Position numbers and translations under genes: made by a program. The notes under the pieces were generated by a model. The model was not told the origin of the DNA, ran no database searches, and was given only the letters and a program-made list of their open reading frames with translations. 64,000 nt of DNA from CAZESS01 sp964414415 (lineage in GTDB: Archaea > Thermoplasmatota > E2 > UBA202 > DSCA01), in the NCBI GenBank assembly GCA_964414415.1, contig CAYPWJ010000001.1, forward strand, positions 124,001 through 188,000, written 5' to 3'. This document shows positions 51,494 to 60,053 of the stretch, one piece after another (within the stretch, counting starts at the first letter, position 1; each line of letters opens with the position of its first letter).

Positions 51494-51588
51494 AATCTGT
51501 ATGCGTATTTCGATATAAAAAAGTTCGTGGCCGGCGCCAGCCGTCGTGTTTCAACAACTATATAAAACGAGATGCCATACTTGTTTCC

Positions 51589-51804
51589 ATGGTACTGCCA
51601 ACTGACTTACTGGAAAGCTCGCTCAACAAGGACATCTCGCTCCTGCTCAAGGACGGCCGTATGCTCGAGGGACGTCTTTCAGGCTACGACCAGTATATGA
51701 ACCTCGTCATCGAGGACACCCGCGAGGCGAAGGGAGATACGGAGCGCCGTCTCGGAAAGGTCGTGCTGCGCGGCAACAACATCGTCAGTATTTCTGTCAA
51801 ATAG
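51589..51804 (+). CDS. Sm-like archaeal protein (Lsm)
   Basis: 71 residues. Sm1 is seen as DISLLLKDGRMLEGRLSGYD with YMNLVIED, and Sm2 as LGKVVLRGNNIVSISV. Archaeal Lsm proteins form heptameric rings that bind U-rich RNA. ACTATATAAAAC (51558-51569) is centred 25 bp before the ATG. Typical length. Confidence 0.95.
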   Translation: MVLPTDLLESSLNKDISLLLKDGRMLEGRLSGYDQYMNLVIEDTREAKGDTERRLGKVVLRGNNIVSISVK

Positions 51805-51846
51805 AGTGCCAAAAGTATTTAAAACGCCGGTATCTTTCCGATACAG

Positions 51847-52287
51847 ATGAATATATCGAACATGAAGCTGTCCTCCATCGAAGCACGCCGTTACTCCGAG
51901 CCGGAGCAGCGTCCGCAGAACGTCCGCATCGACCACAACAGCACCGTCACGCTGTTCTCTGCAACGACTGACACGGAGGCGTCGGTCGAGTTCCAGTATA
52001 CGGCCAGCTACGGCCCCCTCGGCCTCATCAAGCTGTCCGGTGACTTTCACTTCCAGGCGGACAACGCCCGGGAGATAGCGGAGCAGTGGAGCCAGGACAA
52101 GAACATGCCTGAGGAGGTGGCCTCCCGCATACATACCGCCATCATGCATTTCTGTCTCCCGGAGGCGGTCATGGTCTCCCGTGACCTCCGGCTGCCGCCG
52201 CCGATCCCGATGCCGCAGGTCAAGTTTGACAAGGATAAAGGAGCTCAGCAGCAGGGAAAAGGCGGGTTCAGTCCCGAGGTTGCCTAA
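51847..52287 (+). CDS. Conserved archaeal protein of unknown function
   Basis: 146 residues: an N-terminal strand-rich part (LSSIEARRYSEPEQRPQNVR, VEFQYTASYGPLGLIKLSGD) and a helical C-terminal part (MPEEVASRIHTAIMHFCLPE) ending in a Pro-rich tail. The order of strands and helices has some likeness to SecB-like folds, but I do not rely on it. TATA-like GTATTTAAAA (51812-51821) lies about 30 bp upstream. No clear functional motif. Confidence 0.6.
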   Translation: MNISNMKLSSIEARRYSEPEQRPQNVRIDHNSTVTLFSATTDTEASVEFQYTASYGPLGLIKLSGDFHFQADNAREIAEQWSQDKNMPEEVASRIHTAIMHFCLPEAVMVSRDLRLPPPIPMPQVKFDKDKGAQQQGKGGFSPEVA

Positions 52288-52346
52288 ACCTGTTTCCTTT
52301 ACACGATGAACAAAAGTAATAAATCCCAATTCGCATTTGTCTATAC

Positions 52347-52790
52347 ATGTCATTTCAACTGCAGGTGACAAAAAACACGCCGCTCACCGGAGAAGACGAC
52401 TACGAGGAGGTCGCGGTGCAGTTTCTCAGACAGATAGGCTATCTGTCCAAGGGAGCCGGCACCTCGTCGATTGCCTACCGGCTCTTCGAATGTTTTCTGC
52501 TCCACCCCGGCAAGGAGTGGCAGGTGGACGAGCTGGCCGTCGAGCTCGACGCGACCAAGGCCACGGTCTACCGGCATCTCAACAAGCTCAAGGGCCTCGA
52601 CATCCTCGAGGAAGGAACAGCCGGCGAGGGAACCAAGCAGCGGAAGACATACCGCCTGCGCTACGGCAACCTCGCCAAGGCTTGGAACTTCGTCGAGGCG
52701 CACGTCAAGGTCGCCATGGACAACTATGCCGAGACCGTCGCTCATTTACACACGCTGGTTAAACGGAGGGTAATCGATGGACGAGATTGA
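52347..52790 (+). CDS. Winged-helix transcriptional regulator
   Basis: 147 residues. A winged helix-turn-helix spans about residues 40-100: YRLFECFLLHPGKEWQVDEL, then LDATKATVYRHLNKLKGLDI and a wing with KTYRLRYGNLAKAW. The C-terminal helix could dimerise. Related to archaeal ArsR/HTH regulators; target unknown. TATA-like AATAAATCC (52317-52325) is centred about 26 bp upstream. It overlaps the next small gene by 14 bp and is in operon with it and the GTPase. Confidence 0.75.
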   Translation: MSFQLQVTKNTPLTGEDDYEEVAVQFLRQIGYLSKGAGTSSIAYRLFECFLLHPGKEWQVDELAVELDATKATVYRHLNKLKGLDILEEGTAGEGTKQRKTYRLRYGNLAKAWNFVEAHVKVAMDNYAETVAHLHTLVKRRVIDGRD

Positions 52791-53043
52791 ACTGGTCGGC
52801 GGCGAGGCCTGCATCGTCCGCTCACAGGATGCAAGCGAAGACCCACTTGAATCGCAGGGAACACTGGAGGGATTCACCTACATCGGCAAAGACGAAGCGC
52901 TGTGCATCCGCCTGGGCGAGGAGCACGACGAGCTGGCTGGCAAAACCAGGGTGATACCGGTCGGCAACATCATCTCCATCGATCTGCTCGACGGGAGGAC
53001 AAAGCGAAGCAAAGCAGGCGATCCGGACCACTACTTCGGGTGA
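52777..53043 (+). CDS. Small beta-rich protein of unknown function
   Basis: 88 residues, mostly strands: DEIELVGGEACIVRSQDASE, TLEGFTYIGKDEALCIRLGE and TRVIPVGNIISIDLLDG. The layout recalls a small barrel but no family is recognised. Sandwiched with overlap between the winged-helix gene and, 4 bp on, the YchF-like GTPase, so it is expressed with them. Confidence 0.6.
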   Translation: MDEIELVGGEACIVRSQDASEDPLESQGTLEGFTYIGKDEALCIRLGEEHDELAGKTRVIPVGNIISIDLLDGRTKRSKAGDPDHYFG

Positions 53044-53047
53044 CCCG

Positions 53048-54235
53048 ATGAGCATGCAGATCGGCATCGTGGGGAAGCCAAACGTCGGCAAGACCACCTT
53101 CTTCAACGCGGCTACCAACGCCGGCGGCGAGATGGCCTCCTACCCGTTCACCACCATCGACGCCAACCGGGGCATCATGTACGCCCGAACGGAGTGTCCC
53201 TGCCAGGACTTCGACGTTGAATGCAATCCACGGAATGCGGTATGCCGGGACGGCATCCGCTACGTGCCCATCGAGGCCATCGATGTCGCCGGACTTGTCC
53301 CAAAGGCCCATGAAGGACGCGGTCTCGGCAACAAGTTCCTGGACGATCTCCGGCAGGCCTCCTGCCTCATCCACATCATCGACGCGTCCGGTTCCACCAA
53401 CGCCGAAGGCGAACTCTGCGAGATCGGCGCGCACGACCCATGGCAGGACGTCAAGTTTCTGGAGGAAGAACTCGACCACTGGATACATGGCATCACAACC
53501 CGGGACTGGGACCGTATCAGCCGGAAATGCGCCCTCGAGGACAAGAAGGCAAGCGCTGCCCTCGCCGACAGGCTCACCGGGCTTGGTGTCAGCGAGGCGG
53601 ACATCACGCTGGCGATGCGGAAAACCGGGCTTGAGGGCAACCCGACGGCGTGGACGGACGACGACATGTTCAGTTTGGCCGCAGCCATACGAAAGGCGGG
53701 CAAGCCCATTCTCCTGTCGCTCAACAAGGCCGACAAGGCACCGGATGACCTCGTGGCAGAGCTGTCAGGCGATGCAGCGATTCCGACTGCGGCGGAGGCT
53801 GAGCTCGCGCTCACCCATGCAGCCGAGCACGACATGATAGACTACCGGCCGGGCGATGACTCGTTCGAGATATGCAGCGACGAGATGAGCGAGCGGCAGC
53901 GGAAAGGCCTTGAGTACATCCAGACGCACGTGCTTGACAAGTACGGCGGCACCGGCGTCCAGCGGTGTATCAACCATGCGGTGTTCAGCCTGCTCGACCT
54001 CATCGCCGTCTACCCGGTTGAGGACGAGACACATCTCACCGACAAGGACGGCAACGTGCTCCCCGACGTGTTCCTGGTGCCCCGCGGCTCGACAGTCGTC
54101 GATCTCGCCTACAAGGTCCACACCGACCTCGGCGAGGGATTCATCCGGGCCATCGACGCGCGAACCCAGCGCGTCGTCGGTCACGACCACGAGCTGCAGG
54201 ACGGGGACATCATCCGCATCGTGGCGAAGAAATAG
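53048..54235 (+). CDS. YchF/Obg-like GTPase with TGS domain
   Basis: 395 residues. G1 is GIVGKPNVGKTTFFNAAT, G3 IDVAGLVPKAHEGRGLGNKF (D-x-x-G), and G4 LSLNKADKAPD near residue 223. A C-terminal TGS domain ends the protein (DVFLVPRGSTVVDLAYKVHT and LQDGDIIRIVAKK). The insert CPCQDFDVECNPRNAVC near residue 56 gives four cysteines typical of archaeal members. Such GTPases associate with ribosomes. It is the last gene of a three-gene operon. Confidence 0.93.
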   Translation: MSMQIGIVGKPNVGKTTFFNAATNAGGEMASYPFTTIDANRGIMYARTECPCQDFDVECNPRNAVCRDGIRYVPIEAIDVAGLVPKAHEGRGLGNKFLDDLRQASCLIHIIDASGSTNAEGELCEIGAHDPWQDVKFLEEELDHWIHGITTRDWDRISRKCALEDKKASAALADRLTGLGVSEADITLAMRKTGLEGNPTAWTDDDMFSLAAAIRKAGKPILLSLNKADKAPDDLVAELSGDAAIPTAAEAELALTHAAEHDMIDYRPGDDSFEICSDEMSERQRKGLEYIQTHVLDKYGGTGVQRCINHAVFSLLDLIAVYPVEDETHLTDKDGNVLPDVFLVPRGSTVVDLAYKVHTDLGEGFIRAIDARTQRVVGHDHELQDGDIIRIVAKK

Positions 54236-54250
54236 GCATGAGATAGGCTG

Positions 54251-55684
54251 TTACGAGATGGAGCATGCCTGCTCGGCCACCTGCCGGTATGCATCCTGGT
54301 TGTTGATGCAGCCCGGGTCGGCGGCCAGGTAGTCGCCCGTGTAGCCGTAGGCCCTGGCACGGCAGCCGCCGCAGTAGTAGCGGTACGCACAGTCGCTGCA
54401 GGCGTGCAGCTGGTCCTTGTCGCGGAGCTGCTGCAGCACCTCGTGGTGTTTCCATAGCTCCTCGAAGTCGTCCTCCCGGATGTTGCCGACCTTGAGCGGG
54501 AAGAACACGCAGGGCTGCAGGTCGCCGTTCGCCTTCATCGCCATGTAGAACCGGCCGGCGCCGCAGCCGCCGATGAACTCGGCGAGATCGGCAAGCTGCC
54601 CGCCCAATGTGGGATTATAAAAATGTGTCGGCACAGTTTTCTCGTCGGCGTCGCCCTCCTCCTGCAGGGCCACCCGTGCGAACTGTGGCGCCGTGGACAG
54701 GACGTTGATGTCCCGGTCTTTTTTGAGCTCCTGCCAAAGCATGTGCAGCATCTCCTCCCGCTGCTCGGGCGACAGATCTGTGTCGGCGATGTCGCTGCCG
54801 CGGCCGGTCGGCACGAAGTTGTAGGCCATGAACCAGTCGGCGCCGAGCCGTTCGCTGAAATCGATGATGTCGGGCAGCTGCCGATAGTTGTGGCGGGTCA
54901 CCGTCGTCGATATCTCGACGAAGAAGCCGCGGGCGACGACGTTCCTGACGCCCTGCACCGTCCGGTCGAAGGCCCCGTCGACACCGCGGAACGCGTCATG
55001 GGTCTCCGCGTCGATGCCATCCAGGCTGATTTGCAGGAAATCGACGCCGTTACGTTTCATCCGGTCGGCCATCTCCCCGGTGATGAGCGTGCCGTTGGTC
55101 GCGATGGCCACATACATCCCCGTCGCTGCGGCATGGCTGGTGAGCTCGAAGATGTCGTCGCGGACCAGCGGCTCTCCGCCGGAAAACGCGAGGATGGTAA
55201 CGCCCGCCCGGGCGAACGCGTCGATGGCTCGCTTTGCCTCCACGGTGTCGAGCTCGTCGACGCCTGCCTTGCCGGCGGTCGCGTAGCAGTGTCTGCATTG
55301 CAGGTTGCAGTCAGTGGTCACATCCCAGACGATCTGGAATGGCGCCCCGGGCGTAAACGGCCTGTTGACACCAAACGCGGCGATGCCGCGAACCGTCGAG
55401 GCAAGCCCCTTCGCCCAGTACCCATTGCTAAAGGTCTCCTTAATCTGTCGTTCATCGACATCGAATGCCGCGGCGCCACGGCGGAGCACGCCGGCGACCA
55501 CCTTCTCAGCCATCCGGCAGGCGATACAGGCGTCATCCCGCCGTCCGGTATACAGCTCAACGGCGACCTCTATCCTGTTTTTCTCGTCTTTCTCGCAGTA
55601 GGTGCTCATATGTTTGAGGAGCGTCCGGGCGGCCGGGTTGCCGATGGTGCTTTGCAGCAGCTGTATCGTCGCCTGCGTTTTCAT
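54251..55684 (-). CDS. Radical SAM/SPASM-domain enzyme
   Basis: 477 residues. The radical SAM cluster motif is CNLQCRHC at residues 126-133, after a 115-residue N-terminal extension with DACIACRMAEKVVAGVLRRG near residue 51. The SAM glycine motif is AFSGGEPLVRDD. The C-terminal SPASM-type region has CGAGRFYMAM and CSDCAYRYYCGGCRARAYGY near residue 425, for one or two more Fe-S clusters. Related enzymes modify peptides or haem precursors; no peptide substrate gene is adjacent. It overlaps the upstream regulator by 4 bp, so both are one operon. Confidence 0.88.
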   Translation of the reverse strand: MKTQATIQLLQSTIGNPAARTLLKHMSTYCEKDEKNRIEVAVELYTGRRDDACIACRMAEKVVAGVLRRGAAAFDVDERQIKETFSNGYWAKGLASTVRGIAAFGVNRPFTPGAPFQIVWDVTTDCNLQCRHCYATAGKAGVDELDTVEAKRAIDAFARAGVTILAFSGGEPLVRDDIFELTSHAAATGMYVAIATNGTLITGEMADRMKRNGVDFLQISLDGIDAETHDAFRGVDGAFDRTVQGVRNVVARGFFVEISTTVTRHNYRQLPDIIDFSERLGADWFMAYNFVPTGRGSDIADTDLSPEQREEMLHMLWQELKKDRDINVLSTAPQFARVALQEEGDADEKTVPTHFYNPTLGGQLADLAEFIGGCGAGRFYMAMKANGDLQPCVFFPLKVGNIREDDFEELWKHHEVLQQLRDKDQLHACSDCAYRYYCGGCRARAYGYTGDYLAADPGCINNQDAYRQVAEQACSIS

Positions 55685-56100
55685 GTCTCCACCTCTTTCA
55701 TGTTTTCCAGGAACCGGATGGAGCGGTTTACCATGTCGAGCACGTCGTCGACGCGCTGCCGGCGAGCGTCGTCGAGCCGCTGGATTGAGCGCGCTGTCTG
55801 CCGCAGCAGCGAGATGAAGCGGTGTACCTCCTCCTTGACAATGCGGGTTAGATCCGTCGTCAAGAAGTAGATGTTTTTACGTCCATCTCGGCGTTTGCCG
55901 ACGTGACCGAGCTTGATGAGGTGGTTGAGCGCGTTGATGGTGGTGGAGTACGCGTAGCCGGTCTCCGCTGCTATCTCCCGGGCGGTCATGGGTTCATCTG
56001 CGAGGGCCAGCGCTGTATAGATAGATGAGTCGATTTCTTCGAAGCCGCCGTGGCTGAGCACGTCTTTTATGTTGTGTTTGACATGCCGTATTGCCGCCAT
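55681..56100 (-). CDS. TrmB/MarR-like winged-helix regulator of the radical SAM operon
   Basis: 139 residues. A winged helix lies at about residues 22-76: IDSSIYTALALADEPMTARE, IAAETGYAYSTTINALNHLI and a wing GHVGKRRDGRKNIYFL. The C-terminal helices probably dimerise (RFISLLRQTARSIQRLDDAR). It likely controls its own operon through the inverted repeats just upstream. GGGAGGGAT precedes the ATG at binding-site distance. Confidence 0.8.
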   Translation of the reverse strand: MAAIRHVKHNIKDVLSHGGFEEIDSSIYTALALADEPMTAREIAAETGYAYSTTINALNHLIKLGHVGKRRDGRKNIYFLTTDLTRIVKEEVHRFISLLRQTARSIQRLDDARRQRVDDVLDMVNRSIRFLENMKEVET

Positions 56101-56119
56101 GCTATCCCTCCCGTGTCTT

Positions 56120-56133
56120 TTTGAAATATCAAA
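56120..56133. promoter_or_regulatory. Inverted repeat in the regulator leader
   Basis: TTTGA-AATA-TCAAA, perfect 5-bp arms, lies within the transcribed leader of the regulator operon, 20 bp upstream of its ATG. Candidate second operator. Confidence 0.45.
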
Positions 56134-56135
56134 GA

Positions 56136-56151
56136 TATGATATCTATCATA
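56136..56151. promoter_or_regulatory. Inverted repeat over the regulator transcription start
   Basis: TATGATA-TC-TATCATA, perfect 7-bp arms. With the minus-strand TATA-like ATTTATATATTATG (56165-56178), transcription should start close to 56146, inside the repeat, so a protein bound here would repress. The 56152-56178 stretch contains further ATGATATTCAT-like half-sites. Confidence 0.6.
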
Positions 56152-56279
56152 TTAATGATATTCATAATATATAAATGTTGTGCACACGTTGGCGCTTTCT
56201 AGTTTTGTGGGATTTACACATCAAAAACACTGACAGGTTACTGAAAGAGAAAAAGAAGGGATAAGAAGGTTCTGTCCGG

Positions 56280-56645
56280 CTAGAAGCCGCGTTCGGCGAT
56301 GTCGCCCACGACGGGGAGCTTGAAGCGCTCTCCCTGGTAGGCCTTGAACATGAGTACGAGCCAGAGGATGAGGGTGAGCAGCCAGAGGAGGGTACCGAGG
56401 AGAGACAGGAGAGCCCATATGCCTAGTCCCCCATACAACAGCGCGCCGCCGAACATGAAGCCGCCGCTGAAGATGAACGACAGTATCGAGAGCGGCAGAA
56501 ACGTCAGGATGGACTGCCGTGCGTGGAAGCGGACGAACTCGTTGTCTTTCTCGACCAGGTAGAACACGATGCCCGTCAGCCATCCAAGCAGATAGCAGAG
56601 GGCGCCTTCAACGTTTTCCTCCATATTGAGTGAGGTCTGTGCCAT
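56280..56645 (-). CDS. DUF4870/Tic20-like membrane protein
   Basis: 121 residues. NVEGALCYLLGWLTGIVFYL near residue 10, EKDNEFVRFHARQSILTFLP near residue 32 and FKAYQGERFKLPVVGDIAER at the C-terminus are the conserved features of COG3296-like proteins, with three or four helices between. Function unknown. It follows the orphan PGF-CTERM-like gene by 4 bp on the same strand. Confidence 0.8.
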   Translation of the reverse strand: MAQTSLNMEENVEGALCYLLGWLTGIVFYLVEKDNEFVRFHARQSILTFLPLSILSFIFSGGFMFGGALLYGGLGIWALLSLLGTLLWLLTLILWLVLMFKAYQGERFKLPVVGDIAERGF

Positions 56646-56649
56646 GGAT

Positions 56650-56847
56650 TTAGCTCCGTTTTCTTTTCGTTGTGAAGTATAACAGCATTACCCCGATAGC
56701 ACCGAATAGAGAGAGCACTTCGAAACCAGGCATTCCACCATTTCCTCCATTCCCTGTACCATCTGTGCCATCGTCTCCTCCGCCCGTGGCGTCATCATCT
56801 GTATCTTCATCACCTGCTACTAAAACACTTCTTCGTATCATACTCAT
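56650..56847 (-). CDS. Short protein with an orphan PGF-CTERM-like sorting tail
   Basis: 65 residues. After MSMIRRSVLVAGDEDTDDDA there is a Gly/Asp-rich linker and the C-terminal tripartite signal MPGFEVLSLFGAIGVMLLYF with the basic end TTKRKRS. This is the archaeosortase-type PGF-CTERM arrangement. There is no signal peptide or body domain, so it may be a truncated remnant of a longer surface protein. GAGGAGACAGG upstream of ATG 56847 serves as a binding site. Alternatively it is a true small protein. Confidence 0.6.
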   Translation of the reverse strand: MSMIRRSVLVAGDEDTDDDATGGGDDGTDGTGNGGNGGMPGFEVLSLFGAIGVMLLYFTTKRKRS

Positions 56848-57091
56848 GTTTTCCTGTCTCCTCTCCGCACAAAAGAAGTAACCGTTTATAATTTTTAGGA
56901 TTTTTGCCTCATCTCGAACCGCTTCGAAACGATTTAACAAGCCATGGCGCTGGCTTCCACCTAGTTCAACGGCAGCTGACGTTCAACTATGATACTCGGA
57001 AGGCATTGTTAATATGGAGAAGCTCTATCAGACAGCCTGTGACACAGATAGGACCAATGGCCACTAAGGCCCACACGTAATCCGTGGATAC
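56848..57091. other. Intergenic region without an identifiable gene
   Basis: 244 bp. A minus-strand AT-rich TTTATAATTTTTAG (56884-56897) could be a promoter for the short gene at 56847. No long open frame, tRNA or convincing repeat is seen. Its loss of coding structure next to a tail-only gene fits a deletion of a longer surface-protein gene, but no clear remnant domain is readable. Confidence 0.4.
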
Positions 57092-58675
57092 CTAGTTGAT
57101 TCCGTCTTTTCTCTTCAGCCATACACCGAGGGCCAGCGCCGTCACCAGCAGTCCCGTCTGTAGACCGGGGATACCTTCCCCTCCATCGTCGTCTTCTCCT
57201 GCACGTGTTTGTTCGCTTACCACGTTTGACATGGGCGAAACATTTGGAATTTCATCTGCTGTCTTCAGAGCGAAATAGTAGGTGGTATCGGCATCCAGGT
57301 CGGACACCGTATAGGTTTCCTTGTCTCCTGGCTGTTGTGGAATCGGCTGCGTGGCTGCTGGTGTAGCATCTGCCCAGCCATCGGCAGTTATCGACGTGGT
57401 GGCGTATCGTAGATCATAGCTGCTTGCAGTCCCCATCTCCATGTTGTCTCCTGGGGCAGTCCAGGTGAGCGTGACCGAGGTATTGGTAGCCTGGGTCGCC
57501 TGAAGGTCGGTTACCTTGCTCGGCCATGTTGCATCAGCGGCTGTATCGAAGAAAATGTTTCCGTCGTCTCTGCTATCCTGCCATACAATGTATGTTTGGG
57601 TGTCAGCACCTACCGCTATAGCAGGATGGCCAGCTGCTTCAGATCCATCGTTTACCTTGAAATTTTCACCAAAAGTTGTTCCTCCATCGGTTGAATTTGC
57701 GAAATAGACTGCGTCTTCGCCGCTGGAGTCATCTTGCCAGATTACAAAGATTTTTCCGCATGGATGAACTGCTATATCGTTAGGATAGCCGCCGGATAAG
57801 GTTGACGCTGAGGTGTGGCTCACATTAACACTTGATTGGAAGGAATCTGCACCATCGGTTGAACGTGTAAATCGTGCCTTTTTCAGATCTCCTTTATCGT
57901 TCCAGTAGGACATATATACTTTATCTGTTCCATATGCTGCGATGGATGGCCCGGACATGCTGTCGCCGTCCTCAACTACAACGCTGGGTCCAAACGTCGA
58001 GGCCTGATCGGTGGATTTAACAACACGTATATTGGAATCACCGAAGCCTAAACCATTATCGTAGGCTACATAAATGGTCTCATCGGAGCCAATAGCGATC
58101 GCTGGATCGCCTGGTCTGTCTTCGGGGCTGTTCACTCTGACATCTGTTCCAAATCCTTCTCCGTTTATGGATCTATCCAGAGATAGGTTTTCCAAGTGTG
58201 AGGCTGTCCATACGATGTACACATTATCTTCATAGGTGGCGATGTCGGGGTTGTCGCCCCCATGGCTGTCGCTTATTATTGTTGGATCGCTGAAGGTGTT
58301 GCCTCCATCTGTGGATTTTGTATAATAGACGTTGCCTTTATCTGCCACTGTGACATGAATATTGTCGCTGTCATCAACTGCAATAGATGGTACATATCCA
58401 TCGCTGATGTCTATGGGGTCGCTGAAGGTTTCTCCGCCGTCGGTAGACGTAGCAAAGGTTACTGCGTTCCAGGCTAGATATATGTTATCGGAGCTATCTA
58501 GTGCTATATCTGGTTTTCTTCCATACCCTGGACTGGCATGTGTGTCTGTTCCAAAGTCTTCTGCCCTCGCGTTGTGAACGTCACCGCAGAGGGTGTACAT
58601 CACGCCGATCAGCATCACAAGAACCATCACAGTTAGTACTTGTCTCTTATGGATAACTCTTTTAATTTTTTTCAC
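57092..58675 (-). CDS. Secreted BNR-repeat protein with Fn3 domain and PGF-like sorting tail
   Basis: 527 residues. Signal peptide VLTVMVLVMLIGVMYTLCGD, then at least five sialidase-type BNR units of the form STDGG-x-TF (ATSTDGGETFSDP, TKSTDGGNTFSDP, RSTDGADSFQ, NSTDGGTTFGEN), which form a six-bladed propeller in known families. A fibronectin type III domain spans about residues 393-490 (VTDLQATQATNTSVTLTWTA). The end is GIPGLQTGLLVTALALGVWL plus KRKDGIN, a PGF-CTERM variant with Leu. No sialidase catalytic arginines are evident. It is probably a surface-anchored binding protein. Confidence 0.82.
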   Translation of the reverse strand: MKKIKRVIHKRQVLTVMVLVMLIGVMYTLCGDVHNARAEDFGTDTHASPGYGRKPDIALDSSDNIYLAWNAVTFATSTDGGETFSDPIDISDGYVPSIAVDDSDNIHVTVADKGNVYYTKSTDGGNTFSDPTIISDSHGGDNPDIATYEDNVYIVWTASHLENLSLDRSINGEGFGTDVRVNSPEDRPGDPAIAIGSDETIYVAYDNGLGFGDSNIRVVKSTDQASTFGPSVVVEDGDSMSGPSIAAYGTDKVYMSYWNDKGDLKKARFTRSTDGADSFQSSVNVSHTSASTLSGGYPNDIAVHPCGKIFVIWQDDSSGEDAVYFANSTDGGTTFGENFKVNDGSEAAGHPAIAVGADTQTYIVWQDSRDDGNIFFDTAADATWPSKVTDLQATQATNTSVTLTWTAPGDNMEMGTASSYDLRYATTSITADGWADATPAATQPIPQQPGDKETYTVSDLDADTTYYFALKTADEIPNVSPMSNVVSEQTRAGEDDDGGEGIPGLQTGLLVTALALGVWLKRKDGIN

Positions 58676-58751
58676 CTATTTCTGGATAATAGATATGTCG
58701 AGGTTTTAAATACATTGCGAGCTGCTGGTTTATCGTCAGAGAAAAAGGTGC

Positions 58752-59741
58752 CTATCCCTCGAAAACAATCTGCTGTTTGTGCTCCAGCTGCATCGTCGGC
58801 GATGCAGCGGGCTCCTCGCGCACGGCCTCGTTGTAGGCTGCTTCCCCGCCTGCCTCCGCCAGCACTTTTTTTCCAGCCGTTATCTGCTGCTGGATGTTTG
58901 CGTTGACTTTCTCTATCGTGCCCGGCGCCACAATATGGGCGAGCTTCAGCAGCAATCCAAGGCCGTAGGGGAACGACTCACGGTGCATCAGCGACCGCGG
59001 CTTCGGGGCAAACCACACCCCGATGGAATCCTCGCCGAACGTCGTGATGGGGATACCTGCAGCGGCCTGCCGCTCAGGCGTCGGCCCGACATCCACGACC
59101 TCCCAAGAACCATCCACGTATACCTCACCCTCGCCGTGCAGCATAAAATAGCCAAGCGCGTCGTACCATTCCTCCATGACCGGGTTGACGATGAAGGTGT
59201 CGCTCCAGGCATCGATCATCTCAGGTGCATAGAGCTTGTACCGGGCCTTGATGCCGGCTGCCCGGCACAGCGCCACGAACACCGATATCTCGTGGAGGCA
59301 TGTACCCGTCCCGCGCTGCAGCGTCGCCGAGACATCGTCCATGGGCAGCATCTCCAGTGTTATCTCCCGCTTTACAAAGTCAAATGCCCGCTCGGCAAAC
59401 GTCCGATCAGGCACCTCAAAGGCGCCCAGCTCGTTGGCCATGGCCACAACCTCGGGAGTGTGCGAGTTGCAGTAGAGCGTGGGACGCAGATATCGTTCAT
59501 CGCGGTCGCAGTACGGCATATCCGCATCGTAGGCGGGAAGCTCATACCGCCGCGGCGGCCGGACGTAGCCCGGGTCGTCGTCATCGCTTTTCCTGAGGGT
59601 CCGGAGTGCCGCAAGGTTCGTGATGGCTACCTTGCCAAGCGATGACAGCCCTTTTACCATGAGCTGCAGATATGTGCTCGATGGCATGTATCCCTTCTTT
59701 TTCATCTCTGCAAGCCCTGTCATGAAGCGTCCCCTGCCCAT
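58752..59741 (-). CDS. Transglutaminase-like (papain-fold) protein
   Basis: 329 residues. The core GTGTCLHEISVFVALCRAAG with IKARYKLYAPEM near residue 144 has the nucleophilic Cys; FMLHGEGEVYVDGSWEVVDV near residue 198 supplies the His and Asp. No signal peptide; an N-terminal hydrophobic-poor segment suggests a cytoplasmic location. Such proteins can be peptidases or cross-linking enzymes; which is unknown. TATA-like ATTTATAAT (59772-59780, minus strand) gives a leader of about 10 bases. Confidence 0.82.
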   Translation of the reverse strand: MGRGRFMTGLAEMKKKGYMPSSTYLQLMVKGLSSLGKVAITNLAALRTLRKSDDDDPGYVRPPRRYELPAYDADMPYCDRDERYLRPTLYCNSHTPEVVAMANELGAFEVPDRTFAERAFDFVKREITLEMLPMDDVSATLQRGTGTCLHEISVFVALCRAAGIKARYKLYAPEMIDAWSDTFIVNPVMEEWYDALGYFMLHGEGEVYVDGSWEVVDVGPTPERQAAAGIPITTFGEDSIGVWFAPKPRSLMHRESFPYGLGLLLKLAHIVAPGTIEKVNANIQQQITAGKKVLAEAGGEAAYNEAVREEPAASPTMQLEHKQQIVFEG

Positions 59742-59793
59742 CGCTGTGGATGCGTGTAAATGACGGGTGAATTATAAATGTTGTCTCTCTGCC

Positions 59794-59997
59794 TTAATCG
59801 CTCTTTTGGTAGGTGTAGTTTATCTCCCGCTGGATAGACCGATAGAGCTTGGCGCCTTCTTGCAGGACGTGCCGCTCCATGAGCACCTCGAGCGCCTGCT
59901 CACCAACCACCTCCATGAGCTCCTTTATCTCCTCGGGATGGGACTTCGCATATTTCACGATATTTTCCACGCTTTCTTCATCGAGTGTAATTTTCAT
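59794..59997 (-). CDS. Small helical protein of unknown function
   Basis: 67 residues, fully helical: ITLDEESVENIVKYAKSHPE, EIKELMEVVGEQALEVLMER and AKLYRSIQREINYTYQ. No known family. AGGTAAGACC lies just upstream of the ATG and may act in translation. It is a lone gene between two surface or processing genes. Confidence 0.55.
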   Translation of the reverse strand: MKITLDEESVENIVKYAKSHPEEIKELMEVVGEQALEVLMERHVLQEGAKLYRSIQREINYTYQKSD

Positions 59998-60053
59998 GGT
60001 CTTACCTCGTGAATGGCAACAGCTTCGGTCTTAAAGCTTTTGTGCCCTCCCGG

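Noticed and set aside
56900..56940. Possible tRNA T-arm-like TTCGAA sequence
   Set aside because: No acceptor stem, anticodon arm or D-arm can be folded around it.
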